A stretch of 64,000 nucleotides of DNA from Flagellimonas allohymeniacidonis (lineage in GTDB: Bacteria > Bacteroidota > Bacteroidia > Flavobacteriales > Flavobacteriaceae), in contig NZ_SGIU01000001.1 of the NCBI RefSeq assembly GCF_004296335.1, forward strand, positions 62,001-126,000. The letters run 5' to 3'. The notes under the pieces were generated by a model that was not told the DNA's origin, searched no databases, and worked only from the letters and a program-made list of their open reading frames with translations. Made by a program: the position numbers and the translations under genes. Of this stretch, positions 1 through 6,625 are shown piece after piece. Each line of letters begins with the position of its first letter. Within the stretch, counting starts at the first letter, position 1.

Positions 1-232
1 ATTTCTTCCAGTAGCAGGTTCAGTAAGAATATATCCAACTTACGAATTTAAGTTGGGAGCTGATGTGGGCTATGCTGTTGGTATCAATGAAGGCAATGAA
101 GGAGGATTTTACTATCGACCCATTATTGGATACAACATTACGGGTAATACCGAACTGAATGTTTCTTACACAGCAATCGAAAATAATGGAACATTTGGTT
201 TGGTAATGGCGGGTATTTTATTCCTTTTTTAG
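1..232 (+). CDS. Outer-membrane beta-barrel protein, C-terminal fragment
   Basis: An open frame enters from the left edge and ends at a TAG at 230-232, giving the last 76 residues of a protein whose start lies outside the window. The fragment alternates hydrophobic and polar residues, is rich in Gly, Tyr and Asn (GYNITGNTELNVSYTAIENN), and ends in Phe (GILFLF), the usual last residue of outer-membrane barrels recognised by the BAM complex. I infer a porin or OmpW/OmpA-like barrel of unknown function. The next gene has a similar composition, so the two may be a tandem pair. Confidence 0.6.
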   Translation, partial: FLPVAGSVRIYPTYEFKLGADVGYAVGINEGNEGGFYYRPIIGYNITGNTELNVSYTAIENNGTFGLVMAGILFLF

Positions 233-297
233 GGTTGGATATCATCTAAAAAATCAACTTGGACGTAAATAATTAACTTAATAACAAATGCTGAATT

Positions 298-768
298 ATG
301 AAACAAATGAAAAAATCACTTTTATGCTTGTTCGCCATTGTTGCGTTCAGTGCAACTTCGTACGCTCAAACCAGTTATACCGGAGCGGTAGGTTTGGGTA
401 TTGACCTTTGGGACTCAGCAACCTTTGTTGGACCCAGTGGAAAATACTTCTTTTCGGACAACCATGTTGGCCAGTTCGATTTGGGTTTTGAAGATGGAGG
501 TACAATCTTAACGGCCCTTTATTCCTATCACGACGAGTTTACAGGTGCAGCTGGTTTACGTTGGTATGCAGGTATTGGACCAAGCATTGTTTTAATTGAA
601 GATTTTGACAATGTTTTTGCCTTGCGTCCGCACGCAGGACTCGATTTCAAGATTGATGGTGTTCCCATTGTCATTAATTTCGATTGGAGGCCGGCAATTG
701 TCATCAGTGATGCGGGAGACAATGAGGCAGGGGCATTTGGCTTCGGCATTCAATACGCATTCAATTAA
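298..768 (+). CDS. Secreted outer-membrane beta-barrel-like protein, 156 aa
   Basis: The protein starts with a clear Sec signal peptide (Lys-rich start, hydrophobic LLCLFAIVAF, cleavage likely after SYA near residue 23). The mature part of about 133 residues is rich in Gly and aromatic residues with alternating strands and ends in FGIQYAFN, which fits a small outer-membrane beta-barrel. A second in-frame ATG at 307 is an alternative start. I cannot assign a specific family or function. It lies 65 bases after the preceding barrel fragment and is closed by a strong terminator, so the two may form one transcript. Confidence 0.7.
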   Translation: MKQMKKSLLCLFAIVAFSATSYAQTSYTGAVGLGIDLWDSATFVGPSGKYFFSDNHVGQFDLGFEDGGTILTALYSYHDEFTGAAGLRWYAGIGPSIVLIEDFDNVFALRPHAGLDFKIDGVPIVINFDWRPAIVISDAGDNEAGAFGFGIQYAFN

Positions 769-790
769 ATAAACGACATCATATTTAAGG

Positions 791-820
791 AAAAGGGCGA
801 TAATTCGCCCTTTTCTTTTT
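791..820 (+). terminator. Rho-independent terminator after the barrel gene
   Basis: The stem AAAAGGGCGA (791-800) pairs perfectly with TCGCCCTTTT (805-814) around a TAAT loop, followed by a T-rich tail to 820. It ends the transcript of the preceding barrel gene, 22 bases past its stop codon. Confidence 0.85.
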
Positions 821-837
821 ATTGTATTTTTACCTCC

Positions 838-1251
838 ATGAAACTAATGATCATCAACGGCCCCAACTTAAACTTATTGGGAAAACGAGAACCTGAAGTA
901 TACGGAAGCACCACCTTTGACACCTATTTTTCGGAATTGCAAGCCAAGTTCCCTGATGTAAAGCTAGGCTACTTTCAATCCAACATAGAGGGCGAATTGA
1001 TCGATAAAATTCAAGAGGTAGGCTTCGAATATGACGGAATTGTCCTGAATGCCGCCTCTTATACCCATACCTCTGTGGGCATTGGCGATGCGGTCAAAGC
1101 CATTGATGCGCCCGTGGTGGAGGTGCATATCTCCAATACCCACAAACGTGAGGATTTCAGACATGTATCTTATATTTCTGCAGGCGCCAAGGGAGTCATT
1201 CTAGGTTTTGGGCTGCAAAGCTACGACCTGGCCGTACAGAGTTTTCTTTAG
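838..1251 (+). CDS. aroQ: Type II 3-dehydroquinate dehydratase
   Basis: This enzyme catalyses the third step of the shikimate pathway, 3-dehydroquinate to 3-dehydroshikimate, in the cytoplasm. The type II signature is plain: NGPNLNLLGKREPEVYG at residues 7-23 with the catalytic Tyr22, the NAASYTHTS loop (71-79), and HISNTHKREDFRHVSY (97-112) with the active-site His97 and the Arg-rich lid. The length of 137 residues is normal for the family, which forms dodecamers. The ATG at 838 lies only 18 bases past the preceding terminator. A TATTTTTA at 825-832 resembles a -7 element but lacks a clear -33 partner; if used, it would give an almost leaderless message. Confidence 0.96.
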   Translation: MKLMIINGPNLNLLGKREPEVYGSTTFDTYFSELQAKFPDVKLGYFQSNIEGELIDKIQEVGFEYDGIVLNAASYTHTSVGIGDAVKAIDAPVVEVHISNTHKREDFRHVSYISAGAKGVILGFGLQSYDLAVQSFL

Positions 1252-1334
1252 TTCAACGTATTGACTCCAAGCGTTTTCGATAATCTTTAGTAGTACTTTT
1301 TTCGTATCTTTTTATAACCCCACATAAAATTGAT

Positions 1335-2507
1335 ATGAAAACGAATAGCCTATTTTTTAGCTTGATCTTATTTTTTTTAGTCTCCTGCAGCAATTCAGAC
1401 GATAACGGAGGAAATACAGATGATGATACAGTAATAACGGCAACTTTCACTTTAGAGAACGCCTTTCCCAATTTGTCTTTTTCACGACCGGTTGATTTTC
1501 AGACGGCCAAAGACGGTACCGCAAGGGTCTTTGTGGTGGAACAGGGTGGTGTGATTCGCGTATTCGATAACGCTTCCACAACAACGAATTCTGAAATTTT
1601 TCTGGACATAAGTGCTAGAATTAATACCCAGGCCGACGAACAAGGTCTACTGGGGTTGGCCTTCCATCCAAATTTTAACACAAACGGATATTTTTACGTG
1701 AACTATACGCCCAACGAGAACCTTTCGGTTACGTCGCGATTTCAAGTAAACCCTTCAAGTGCAAATGTTGCCGATTCCAATAGTGAACTCATACTTTTGG
1801 AAATGCCGCAACCCTTTACCAATCACAACGGCGGTCAGTTGGCGTTTGGCCCAGATGGATACCTCTACATTGCTTCGGGGGATGGAGGTTCTGGCGGAGA
1901 CCCACAAGGCAATGCCCAGAACAAAGGCAATCTTTTGGGGGCGGTACTTCGCATTGATGTGGATAATCGTGAAAATGGCTTAAACTACGCCATACCCCCA
2001 ACCAACCCTTTTGTTGGTGAACCCAACTCCCGTCAAGAAATATATGCATTTGGACTTCGAAATCCTTGGCGTATGAGTTTTGACCCAGATACTGGTTTAC
2101 TGTGGTCCGGCGATGTAGGTCAGGGAGAGTTGGAAGAAATAAACGTTATCGAAGCGGGAGGTAATTACGGCTGGAACTTCTTCGAAGGGACTGCCTGCTT
2201 CTTGGGAAATTGTGATGAAACGGGATTGATTCCACCGGTTTTTGAGTACAACCATGATGCCGGGGACAAATCCATTACGGGCGGTTATGTGTATCAGGGT
2301 ACCTTGGCCCCTTCTTTAGAAGGGAAGTACGTGTACGGGGATTTTATATCCGGACGCATTTGGGCCTTGGATGCCATAACCAACAATCCCAGTAATGCGT
2401 TAGTCTTGGAGACAGGCTTAAATATCGCTTCTTTTGGAATTAATGCCGATGACGAACTTTATGTTTGCGCTTTTAACGGATCCATATACCGGATAGTGGA
2501 AAACTAG
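1335..2507 (+). CDS. PQQ-dependent sugar dehydrogenase-like lipoprotein (glucose/sorbosone dehydrogenase family)
   Basis: A 390-residue lipoprotein: the hydrophobic N-terminus ends in a lipobox LVSC with Cys18. The acidic stretch after the Cys (SNSDD) resembles the surface-export signal described for Bacteroidota lipoproteins. The body is a six-bladed propeller of the soluble glucose dehydrogenase/Yli/Hedgehog-interacting-protein family, with the typical motifs FVVEQGGVIRVFD, DEQGLLGLAFHPNF, FTNHNGGQLAFGPDGYLYI (catalytic His region), IYAFGLRNPWRMSFD and GGNYGWNFFEG. The family oxidises aldose sugars at their reducing end using PQQ; substrate and cofactor use here are inferred. Its stop codon overlaps that of the convergent DUF3817 gene. 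Confidence 0.85.
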   Translation: MKTNSLFFSLILFFLVSCSNSDDNGGNTDDDTVITATFTLENAFPNLSFSRPVDFQTAKDGTARVFVVEQGGVIRVFDNASTTTNSEIFLDISARINTQADEQGLLGLAFHPNFNTNGYFYVNYTPNENLSVTSRFQVNPSSANVADSNSELILLEMPQPFTNHNGGQLAFGPDGYLYIASGDGGSGGDPQGNAQNKGNLLGAVLRIDVDNRENGLNYAIPPTNPFVGEPNSRQEIYAFGLRNPWRMSFDPDTGLLWSGDVGQGELEEINVIEAGGNYGWNFFEGTACFLGNCDETGLIPPVFEYNHDAGDKSITGGYVYQGTLAPSLEGKYVYGDFISGRIWALDAITNNPSNALVLETGLNIASFGINADDELYVCAFNGSIYRIVEN

Positions 2508-2803
2508 GCAGGTTTCAATTCCGGGCTTAAACCACTTAGATACTTTTTGTCGATATAAAAGGTTCCAAAGGGTAGAAGAGAGGCAACAAATAGTATTGAA
2601 AATCTTTTGATGCCCCATTTTCGTTCCCAGCAGAACATAGCGGCCAAAACTACGTATAGGATGAAAAGTCCGCCATGGGCATAGCCAATTACCTTATTTG
2701 GTTCTGGTATGTCGGCCCAATATTTCAAAGGCATGGAAAAAGCAAAAAGCAAGAGATAGGATATGCCCTCCAAAATAGCCGTGGCCCTAAACAATTTTAG
2801 CAT
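2504..2803 (-). CDS. DUF3817 family integral membrane protein
   Basis: A 99-residue protein with about three membrane segments, including ISYLLLFAFSMPLKYW, GGLFILYVVLAAMFCW and FSILFVASLLPFGTFYI. The EGISYLLLF start, the GYAHGGLF motif with its membrane His, and the LPFGTFYID end match DUF3817 (YdzA-like). These occur alone or fused to transporters and have no established function. The gene lies 3 bases downstream of lpdA on the same strand, so it is probably the last gene of that transcript. Its stop overlaps the stop of the convergent sugar dehydrogenase gene. Confidence 0.75.
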   Translation of the reverse strand: MLKLFRATAILEGISYLLLFAFSMPLKYWADIPEPNKVIGYAHGGLFILYVVLAAMFCWERKWGIKRFSILFVASLLPFGTFYIDKKYLSGLSPELKPA

Positions 2804-2806
2804 AAA

Positions 2807-4198
2807 CTATAGGTGAATTACTTCATCATAAGCATCGGCAACGGCTTCCATCACCGCTTCACTCATGGTTGGGTGAGGGTGAACAGCTTTCAAGATTTCA
2901 TGGCCCGTGGTTTCCAATTTTCTTGCCACAACGGCTTCAGCAATCATATCGGTCACACCGGCGCCAATCATATGGCAACCTAACCATTCCCCATATTTGG
3001 CATCAAAGATCACCTTTACAAAACCATCAGAATTTCCGGATGCCTTTGCTTTTCCACTGGCAGAGAAAGGAAATTTACCCACTTTGATATCGAAACCTTG
3101 CTCTTTGGCTTGCTTCTCCGTTAAACCTACCGAGGCAACTTCTGGCATGCAATAGGTACACCCTGGAATGTTTCCATAATCCAAAGGCTCAACATGCATC
3201 CCAGCTATTTTTTCCACACATAGTATACCTTCGGCCGATGCAACATGGGCCAAGGCTTGCCCAGGTGTAACATCACCAATGGCGTAGTATCCGGGTATAT
3301 TGGTTTGGTAGTAGTCGTTGACCAGAATTTTATCACGATCAACAGCAATTCCAACTTCTTCCAATCCAATGTTCTCAATATTGGTTTTGATACCTACTGC
3401 GGAAAGTAAGATATCCGCTTCAATCACTTCTTCACCTTTGGCGGTCTTTACAGTAGCCTTAACACCTTCACCAGATGTATCCACTTTGGTCACTTCTGCC
3501 GAAGTTTTGATTTTTACCCCAGCTTTTTTGAAGCTCCGCTCTAACTGCTTGGAAACATCTTCATCTTCCACGGGCACAATATTGGGAAGGAACTCCACAA
3601 CGGTGACCTCTGTACCCATCGAATTGTAGAAATAGGCGAATTCAATACCGATGGCCCCACTACCGACAACAATCATTTTCTTGGGCTGTTTTTCCAAGGT
3701 CATGGCCTCTCTGTAACCAATTACCTTTTTGCCATCTTGCGGAAGGCTTGGTAATTCTCTACTTCGTGCCCCTGTGGCAATAATAATGTGATCAGCGGTG
3801 TATTCCGCAGGGTCCCCATGCTCGCCTTTTACAATCACCTTTTTTCCGGGTTGTACCTTTCCATATCCGTTGAGCACTTCAATTTTGTTTTTTTTCATCA
3901 AAAATTGAACACCTTTGCTCATGCCATCCGCTACACCTCTACTTCTTTTGACAACGGCATCAAAATCGTGCTCCACTTTTTTGGCGCTCAATCCATAATC
4001 CTCGGCATGTTTCAAATATTCAAAAACCTGAGCGGATTTCAACAAAGCTTTGGTCGGGATACAGCCCCAGTTAAGGCATACACCCCCAAGACTTTCCTTT
4101 TCAACAATGGCCGTCTTGAATCCCAATTGCGAAGCCCTAATGGCGGTAACATATCCCCCAGGACCACTTCCCAAAACAATTACATCGAAATTGCTCAT
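2807..4198 (-). CDS. lpdA: Dihydrolipoyl dehydrogenase (E3)
   Basis: This FAD enzyme reoxidises dihydrolipoamide with NAD+ for pyruvate, 2-oxoglutarate and branched-chain dehydrogenase complexes and for glycine cleavage. Visible features: the N-terminal FAD Rossmann motif GSGPGGYVTAIRAS, the redox disulfide in GGVCLNWGCIPTK (Cys41 and Cys46), the NAD-binding GSGAIGIEFA, the second FAD motif YYAIGDV, and the C-terminal dimer motif HPHPTMSEAV (base His442, Glu447). The length of 463 residues is standard. None of the complex subunits is adjacent. A good housekeeping promoter lies about 30 bases upstream of the ATG. Confidence 0.96.
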   Translation of the reverse strand: MSNFDVIVLGSGPGGYVTAIRASQLGFKTAIVEKESLGGVCLNWGCIPTKALLKSAQVFEYLKHAEDYGLSAKKVEHDFDAVVKRSRGVADGMSKGVQFLMKKNKIEVLNGYGKVQPGKKVIVKGEHGDPAEYTADHIIIATGARSRELPSLPQDGKKVIGYREAMTLEKQPKKMIVVGSGAIGIEFAYFYNSMGTEVTVVEFLPNIVPVEDEDVSKQLERSFKKAGVKIKTSAEVTKVDTSGEGVKATVKTAKGEEVIEADILLSAVGIKTNIENIGLEEVGIAVDRDKILVNDYYQTNIPGYYAIGDVTPGQALAHVASAEGILCVEKIAGMHVEPLDYGNIPGCTYCMPEVASVGLTEKQAKEQGFDIKVGKFPFSASGKAKASGNSDGFVKVIFDAKYGEWLGCHMIGAGVTDMIAEAVVARKLETTGHEILKAVHPHPTMSEAVMEAVADAYDEVIHL

Positions 4199-4230
4199 TC
4201 GTTTAGATTTTAGTTTTTAAAATTGAAGTG

Positions 4231-4263
4231 CAAAAGTACGGAATTCAGTCACCAAAAACCAAG
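4231..4263 (-). promoter_or_regulatory. Bacteroidota-type promoter for lpdA
   Basis: Read on the minus strand, CTTG (4260-4263) is followed after 21 bases by TACTTTTG (4231-4238), matching the phylum consensus of a -33 TTG and a -7 TAnnTTTG. Transcription would start near 4225, leaving a 5' leader of about 27 bases before lpdA. Confidence 0.65.
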
Positions 4264-4297
4264 TGTTGATTTTATCGATTGGATTCCAGAATGAAAC

Positions 4298-4822
4298 CTA
4301 TTTGAACATTTTTTTATTGAAATCCTCTGATTTTCCTTTGGGTATGGAAAGTGACTCCCAATCAGAGCCTTTTATCATTTTCCCCACATAGACGATTTGT
4401 CCCACATGATTGGAATAATGGGCCAACTGACGATTAATGGCTTCGGGAAGGGTGTGTTTTTGGTCACGAATTTTGATTCTAGAGGAAAAATTGGATGCAT
4501 CAATGCTGTTCAATGCTTCAAAAAGACAGTTCCAACCCTTTTCCCAAGCGACAAGCATATCATCTTTGGAACTATAGGGACCTTCAAATTCCATTTCCCG
4601 ATCTCGCCACACCTTTTCCCCATCCTCAATCAGGAAATTGGTCCATCGGCTAAGCATGTTGCCAACCATATGTTTAACAATTATCGCGATGGAATTATCC
4701 GATTCTTGATAGCGCCAATAAATTTCTTTTTCAGAAAGTTGTGCAAAGGTCCTGTCCCCAAGCGTTTTATAGCGCTTGAACTCAAAAGTTACATTCGCCA
4801 AATAGTTTTCCGCAAAATTCAT
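4298..4822 (-). CDS. DinB-like DUF1572 family protein
   Basis: A 174-residue protein with the DinB/YfiT-like four-helix fold of the DUF1572 subgroup. Seen features include an early helix ending RTFAQLSEKEIYWR, the motif NSIAIIVKHMVGNMLSRW with a His in the metal-binding position, and the late RQLAHYSNHVGQIVYVGK with His residues that usually complete a metal site. Some DinB-superfamily members act as thiol S-transferases, but the function of this subgroup is unknown. Its ATG overlaps the stop of the upstream msrB by four bases, so the two are probably translationally coupled and belong to the two-msrB operon. Confidence 0.75.
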   Translation of the reverse strand: MNFAENYLANVTFEFKRYKTLGDRTFAQLSEKEIYWRYQESDNSIAIIVKHMVGNMLSRWTNFLIEDGEKVWRDREMEFEGPYSSKDDMLVAWEKGWNCLFEALNSIDASNFSSRIKIRDQKHTLPEAINRQLAHYSNHVGQIVYVGKMIKGSDWESLSIPKGKSEDFNKKMFK

Positions 4823-5235
4823 GAATCCTCCGAAGGGTCAAACCCAATACTTACGGAGTTAATGCAATAGCGTTGACCTGTAGTTTCTTGGGGTCCGTCA
4901 TTAAAAACATGGCCCAAGTGGCTTCCGCAATTGGCACAAACGGTCTCGGTACGGATCATACCAAAGGAAGTGTCCCGAATGTACTCAATGGCCCCTTCCA
5001 CTGCCTGATCAAAGGAGGGCCATCCACATCCACTTTCAAACTTGTGATTACTTTCAAAAAGTTTAGCGTTGCAGGCCTTGCAGTGATAATCACCATTTTC
5101 AAAATGAAGATTAAATTCACCAGTATGCGGTCGTTCTGTGCCCTTTTGACGCAGAACACGATATTCATCGGGAGAAAGTTCTTTTCTCCATTCCTCCTCA
5201 GTTTTTTCGACGGTGTATTTTTTTTCTTTTTCCAA
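4819..5235 (-). CDS. msrB: Peptide-methionine (R)-S-oxide reductase, cytoplasmic
   Basis: This enzyme reduces methionine-R-sulfoxide in proteins. The 138-residue chain has no export signal and carries all family marks: two zinc CxxC pairs (Cys52/Cys55 and Cys100/Cys103), SGCGWPSFDQAV (candidate resolving Cys70), GSHLGHVFNDGP, and catalytic Cys124 in RYCINSVSIGF, so it is a cysteine rather than a selenocysteine type. It lies 23 bases downstream of a second msrB that encodes a predicted lipoprotein, giving an inner and an outer version of the same repair activity. Confidence 0.95.
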   Translation of the reverse strand: MEKEKKYTVEKTEEEWRKELSPDEYRVLRQKGTERPHTGEFNLHFENGDYHCKACNAKLFESNHKFESGCGWPSFDQAVEGAIEYIRDTSFGMIRTETVCANCGSHLGHVFNDGPQETTGQRYCINSVSIGFDPSEDS

Positions 5236-5258
5236 AAATCAAAAGCTTTTTAAGGTGA

Positions 5259-5750
5259 TTATTTTTCATCAGGAATGAAATCCAGTGCCACTCCATTGAT
5301 GCAGTGTCTTTTGCCAGTGGTTGCCCTAGGTCCATCATTAAAAACGTGGCCGAGATGCCCACCACAGGTTGCACAATGCTCCTCGGTGCGTGCATAACCA
5401 ATCTTATAATCAACGTCGTAGGCTACGCTACCGTCGATTTCTTGGTCGAAACTGGGCCAACCGGTGCCTGAATCAAATTTGTTCTCGCTTCGGAAAAGAG
5501 GGGTAGCGCATGCAGCACATACATAGGTCCCCTTCTCTTTGTTATCCAATAAGTCGCTTGTGAACGCATTTTCCGTGGCTGCCTTTCGGAGAACATAATA
5601 CTCCATATCGGTAAGTTCGGCGCGCCACTCGCTATCCGATTTGGTGATTGGATAGTCCACTTTTTCAGCTATTTCTTTTTTATCTTCTTGGGATACCCCT
5701 TTACAGGCCACTATGCTCAGTAAAGCTATCCACAGCAAATTTTTCTCCAT
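5259..5750 (-). CDS. msrB: Peptide-methionine (R)-S-oxide reductase, predicted lipoprotein
   Basis: A second MsrB with a lipoprotein signal: starting at the ATG at 5750 the sequence begins MEKNLLWIALLSIVACKG, with Cys16 as the lipidation site. The frame stays open to an ATG at 5786, but that start would place twelve mostly Lys/Thr/Ser residues before the signal and would fall about 2 bases from the predicted transcription start, so 5750 is preferred. The catalytic domain keeps the zinc CxxC pairs (CAAC, CATC), GTGWPSFDQEI, GGHLGHVFNDGP and catalytic Cys in RHCINGVALDF. I infer repair of oxidised methionines in periplasmic or surface proteins. It is first in an operon with the cytoplasmic msrB and a DinB-like gene. 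Confidence 0.92.
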   Translation of the reverse strand: MEKNLLWIALLSIVACKGVSQEDKKEIAEKVDYPITKSDSEWRAELTDMEYYVLRKAATENAFTSDLLDNKEKGTYVCAACATPLFRSENKFDSGTGWPSFDQEIDGSVAYDVDYKIGYARTEEHCATCGGHLGHVFNDGPRATTGKRHCINGVALDFIPDEK

Positions 5751-5793
5751 TGTTTTCTTTTTCAAAATAGACGTTTTTTTCTGCAATTCCTTT

Positions 5794-5826
5794 CAAAAAT
5801 AAGGCTCAAAATGAATTCAATACAAA
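5794..5826 (-). promoter_or_regulatory. Promoter of the msrB-msrB-DUF1572 operon
   Basis: On the minus strand, TTTG (5823-5826) and TATTTTTG (5794-5801) are separated by 21 bases, a full match to the Bacteroidota housekeeping consensus. The expected start near 5788 gives a leader of about 38 bases before the ATG at 5750. Confidence 0.65.
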
Positions 5827-5830
5827 TAAA

Positions 5831-5856
5831 AAAGTCCCACTGCGAAGCGGGACTTT
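5831..5856 (-). terminator. Terminator after the collagen-like lipoprotein gene
   Basis: AAAGTCCC (5831-5838) and GGGACTTT (5849-5856) form an 8-bp stem. Read on the minus strand it is followed by a run of six T then ATTTG. It sits 21 bases past the stop of the gene at 5877-6455 and directly before the promoter of the next operon. Confidence 0.8.
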
Positions 5857-5876
5857 GTTTTAAATGCCTTTATGAA

Positions 5877-6455
5877 TTAATTCATCTGTACTTTTATAAT
5901 ATCATCTTCCCCAACACCCAAGGCAGACATTACATTGGCGATGTTCGAGGTATCCATTCGGGAGGATTCCGCGAAGACACTCGGCAGAATAACAATCCTA
6001 AAGGATTGATTGTCCGTAAAATCGATGTTAATTCCAGAGAGATCAAAGTTACCATCGATAAAAAGCTCGACATCCACAAAAGTATGCGCAAAAACGTACT
6101 GCAAAGTACCTTCAGGCAGGAAGAAATTTTGTGGTAATTGGCTCCATGCATCGGCGGTGCTACCATCATCAAGGTCAATTACCCCGTCAAAACGGTAGAC
6201 CAAAACGGCATCGGACTCAAAAACCTCAAAATTGGTTTCATCTTCAAAGGTGATTAGGGCGCTATAAAGGTTGTTAGCCCCATCATAGGCAAAATTTACC
6301 CCATCTACCTCGATAACCTGGCCTTGTATTCCAGGTTCACCATCCAGACCGTCGAGGCCATCCCTTCCGTCAAAACCGGGAGGTCCTTCAGGTCCCTCAC
6401 AGGCAACGGCAAACAAAACGATAAGCGCACCAATAATTGTATTGAATTTTTTCAT
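5877..6455 (-). CDS. Lipoprotein with a short collagen-like repeat
   Basis: The 192-residue product has a lipobox LFAVAC with Cys19, followed at once by eight Gly-X-Y triplets from GPEGPP to GIQ. After that comes a globular domain of about 145 residues rich in Asp, Phe and Val with no family I recognise. Collagen-like stalks after a lipidated Cys are common in Bacteroidota surface proteins annotated as collagen-like; a triple-helical stalk on the outer membrane is an inference, and eight triplets is short for stable trimerisation. It is transcribed alone, ending at the terminator at 5831-5856. Confidence 0.75.
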   Translation of the reverse strand: MKKFNTIIGALIVLFAVACEGPEGPPGFDGRDGLDGLDGEPGIQGQVIEVDGVNFAYDGANNLYSALITFEDETNFEVFESDAVLVYRFDGVIDLDDGSTADAWSQLPQNFFLPEGTLQYVFAHTFVDVELFIDGNFDLSGINIDFTDNQSFRIVILPSVFAESSRMDTSNIANVMSALGVGEDDIIKVQMN

Positions 6456-6625
6456 GATTTTTGACTTTTTGATTCGTACTTTCTCTTATGCTTTTCTTGT
6501 TAAATCAAAAAGCGTTCCATAAAATTTAAGAACCCAAAGAGGGCTTCTGAAAAAAAGCGGTTTTGTCCCGTAGTTTTTTGGTTTAATTTCTATATTTATC
6601 AAAAGAGACCAACTAAATCCAAATT

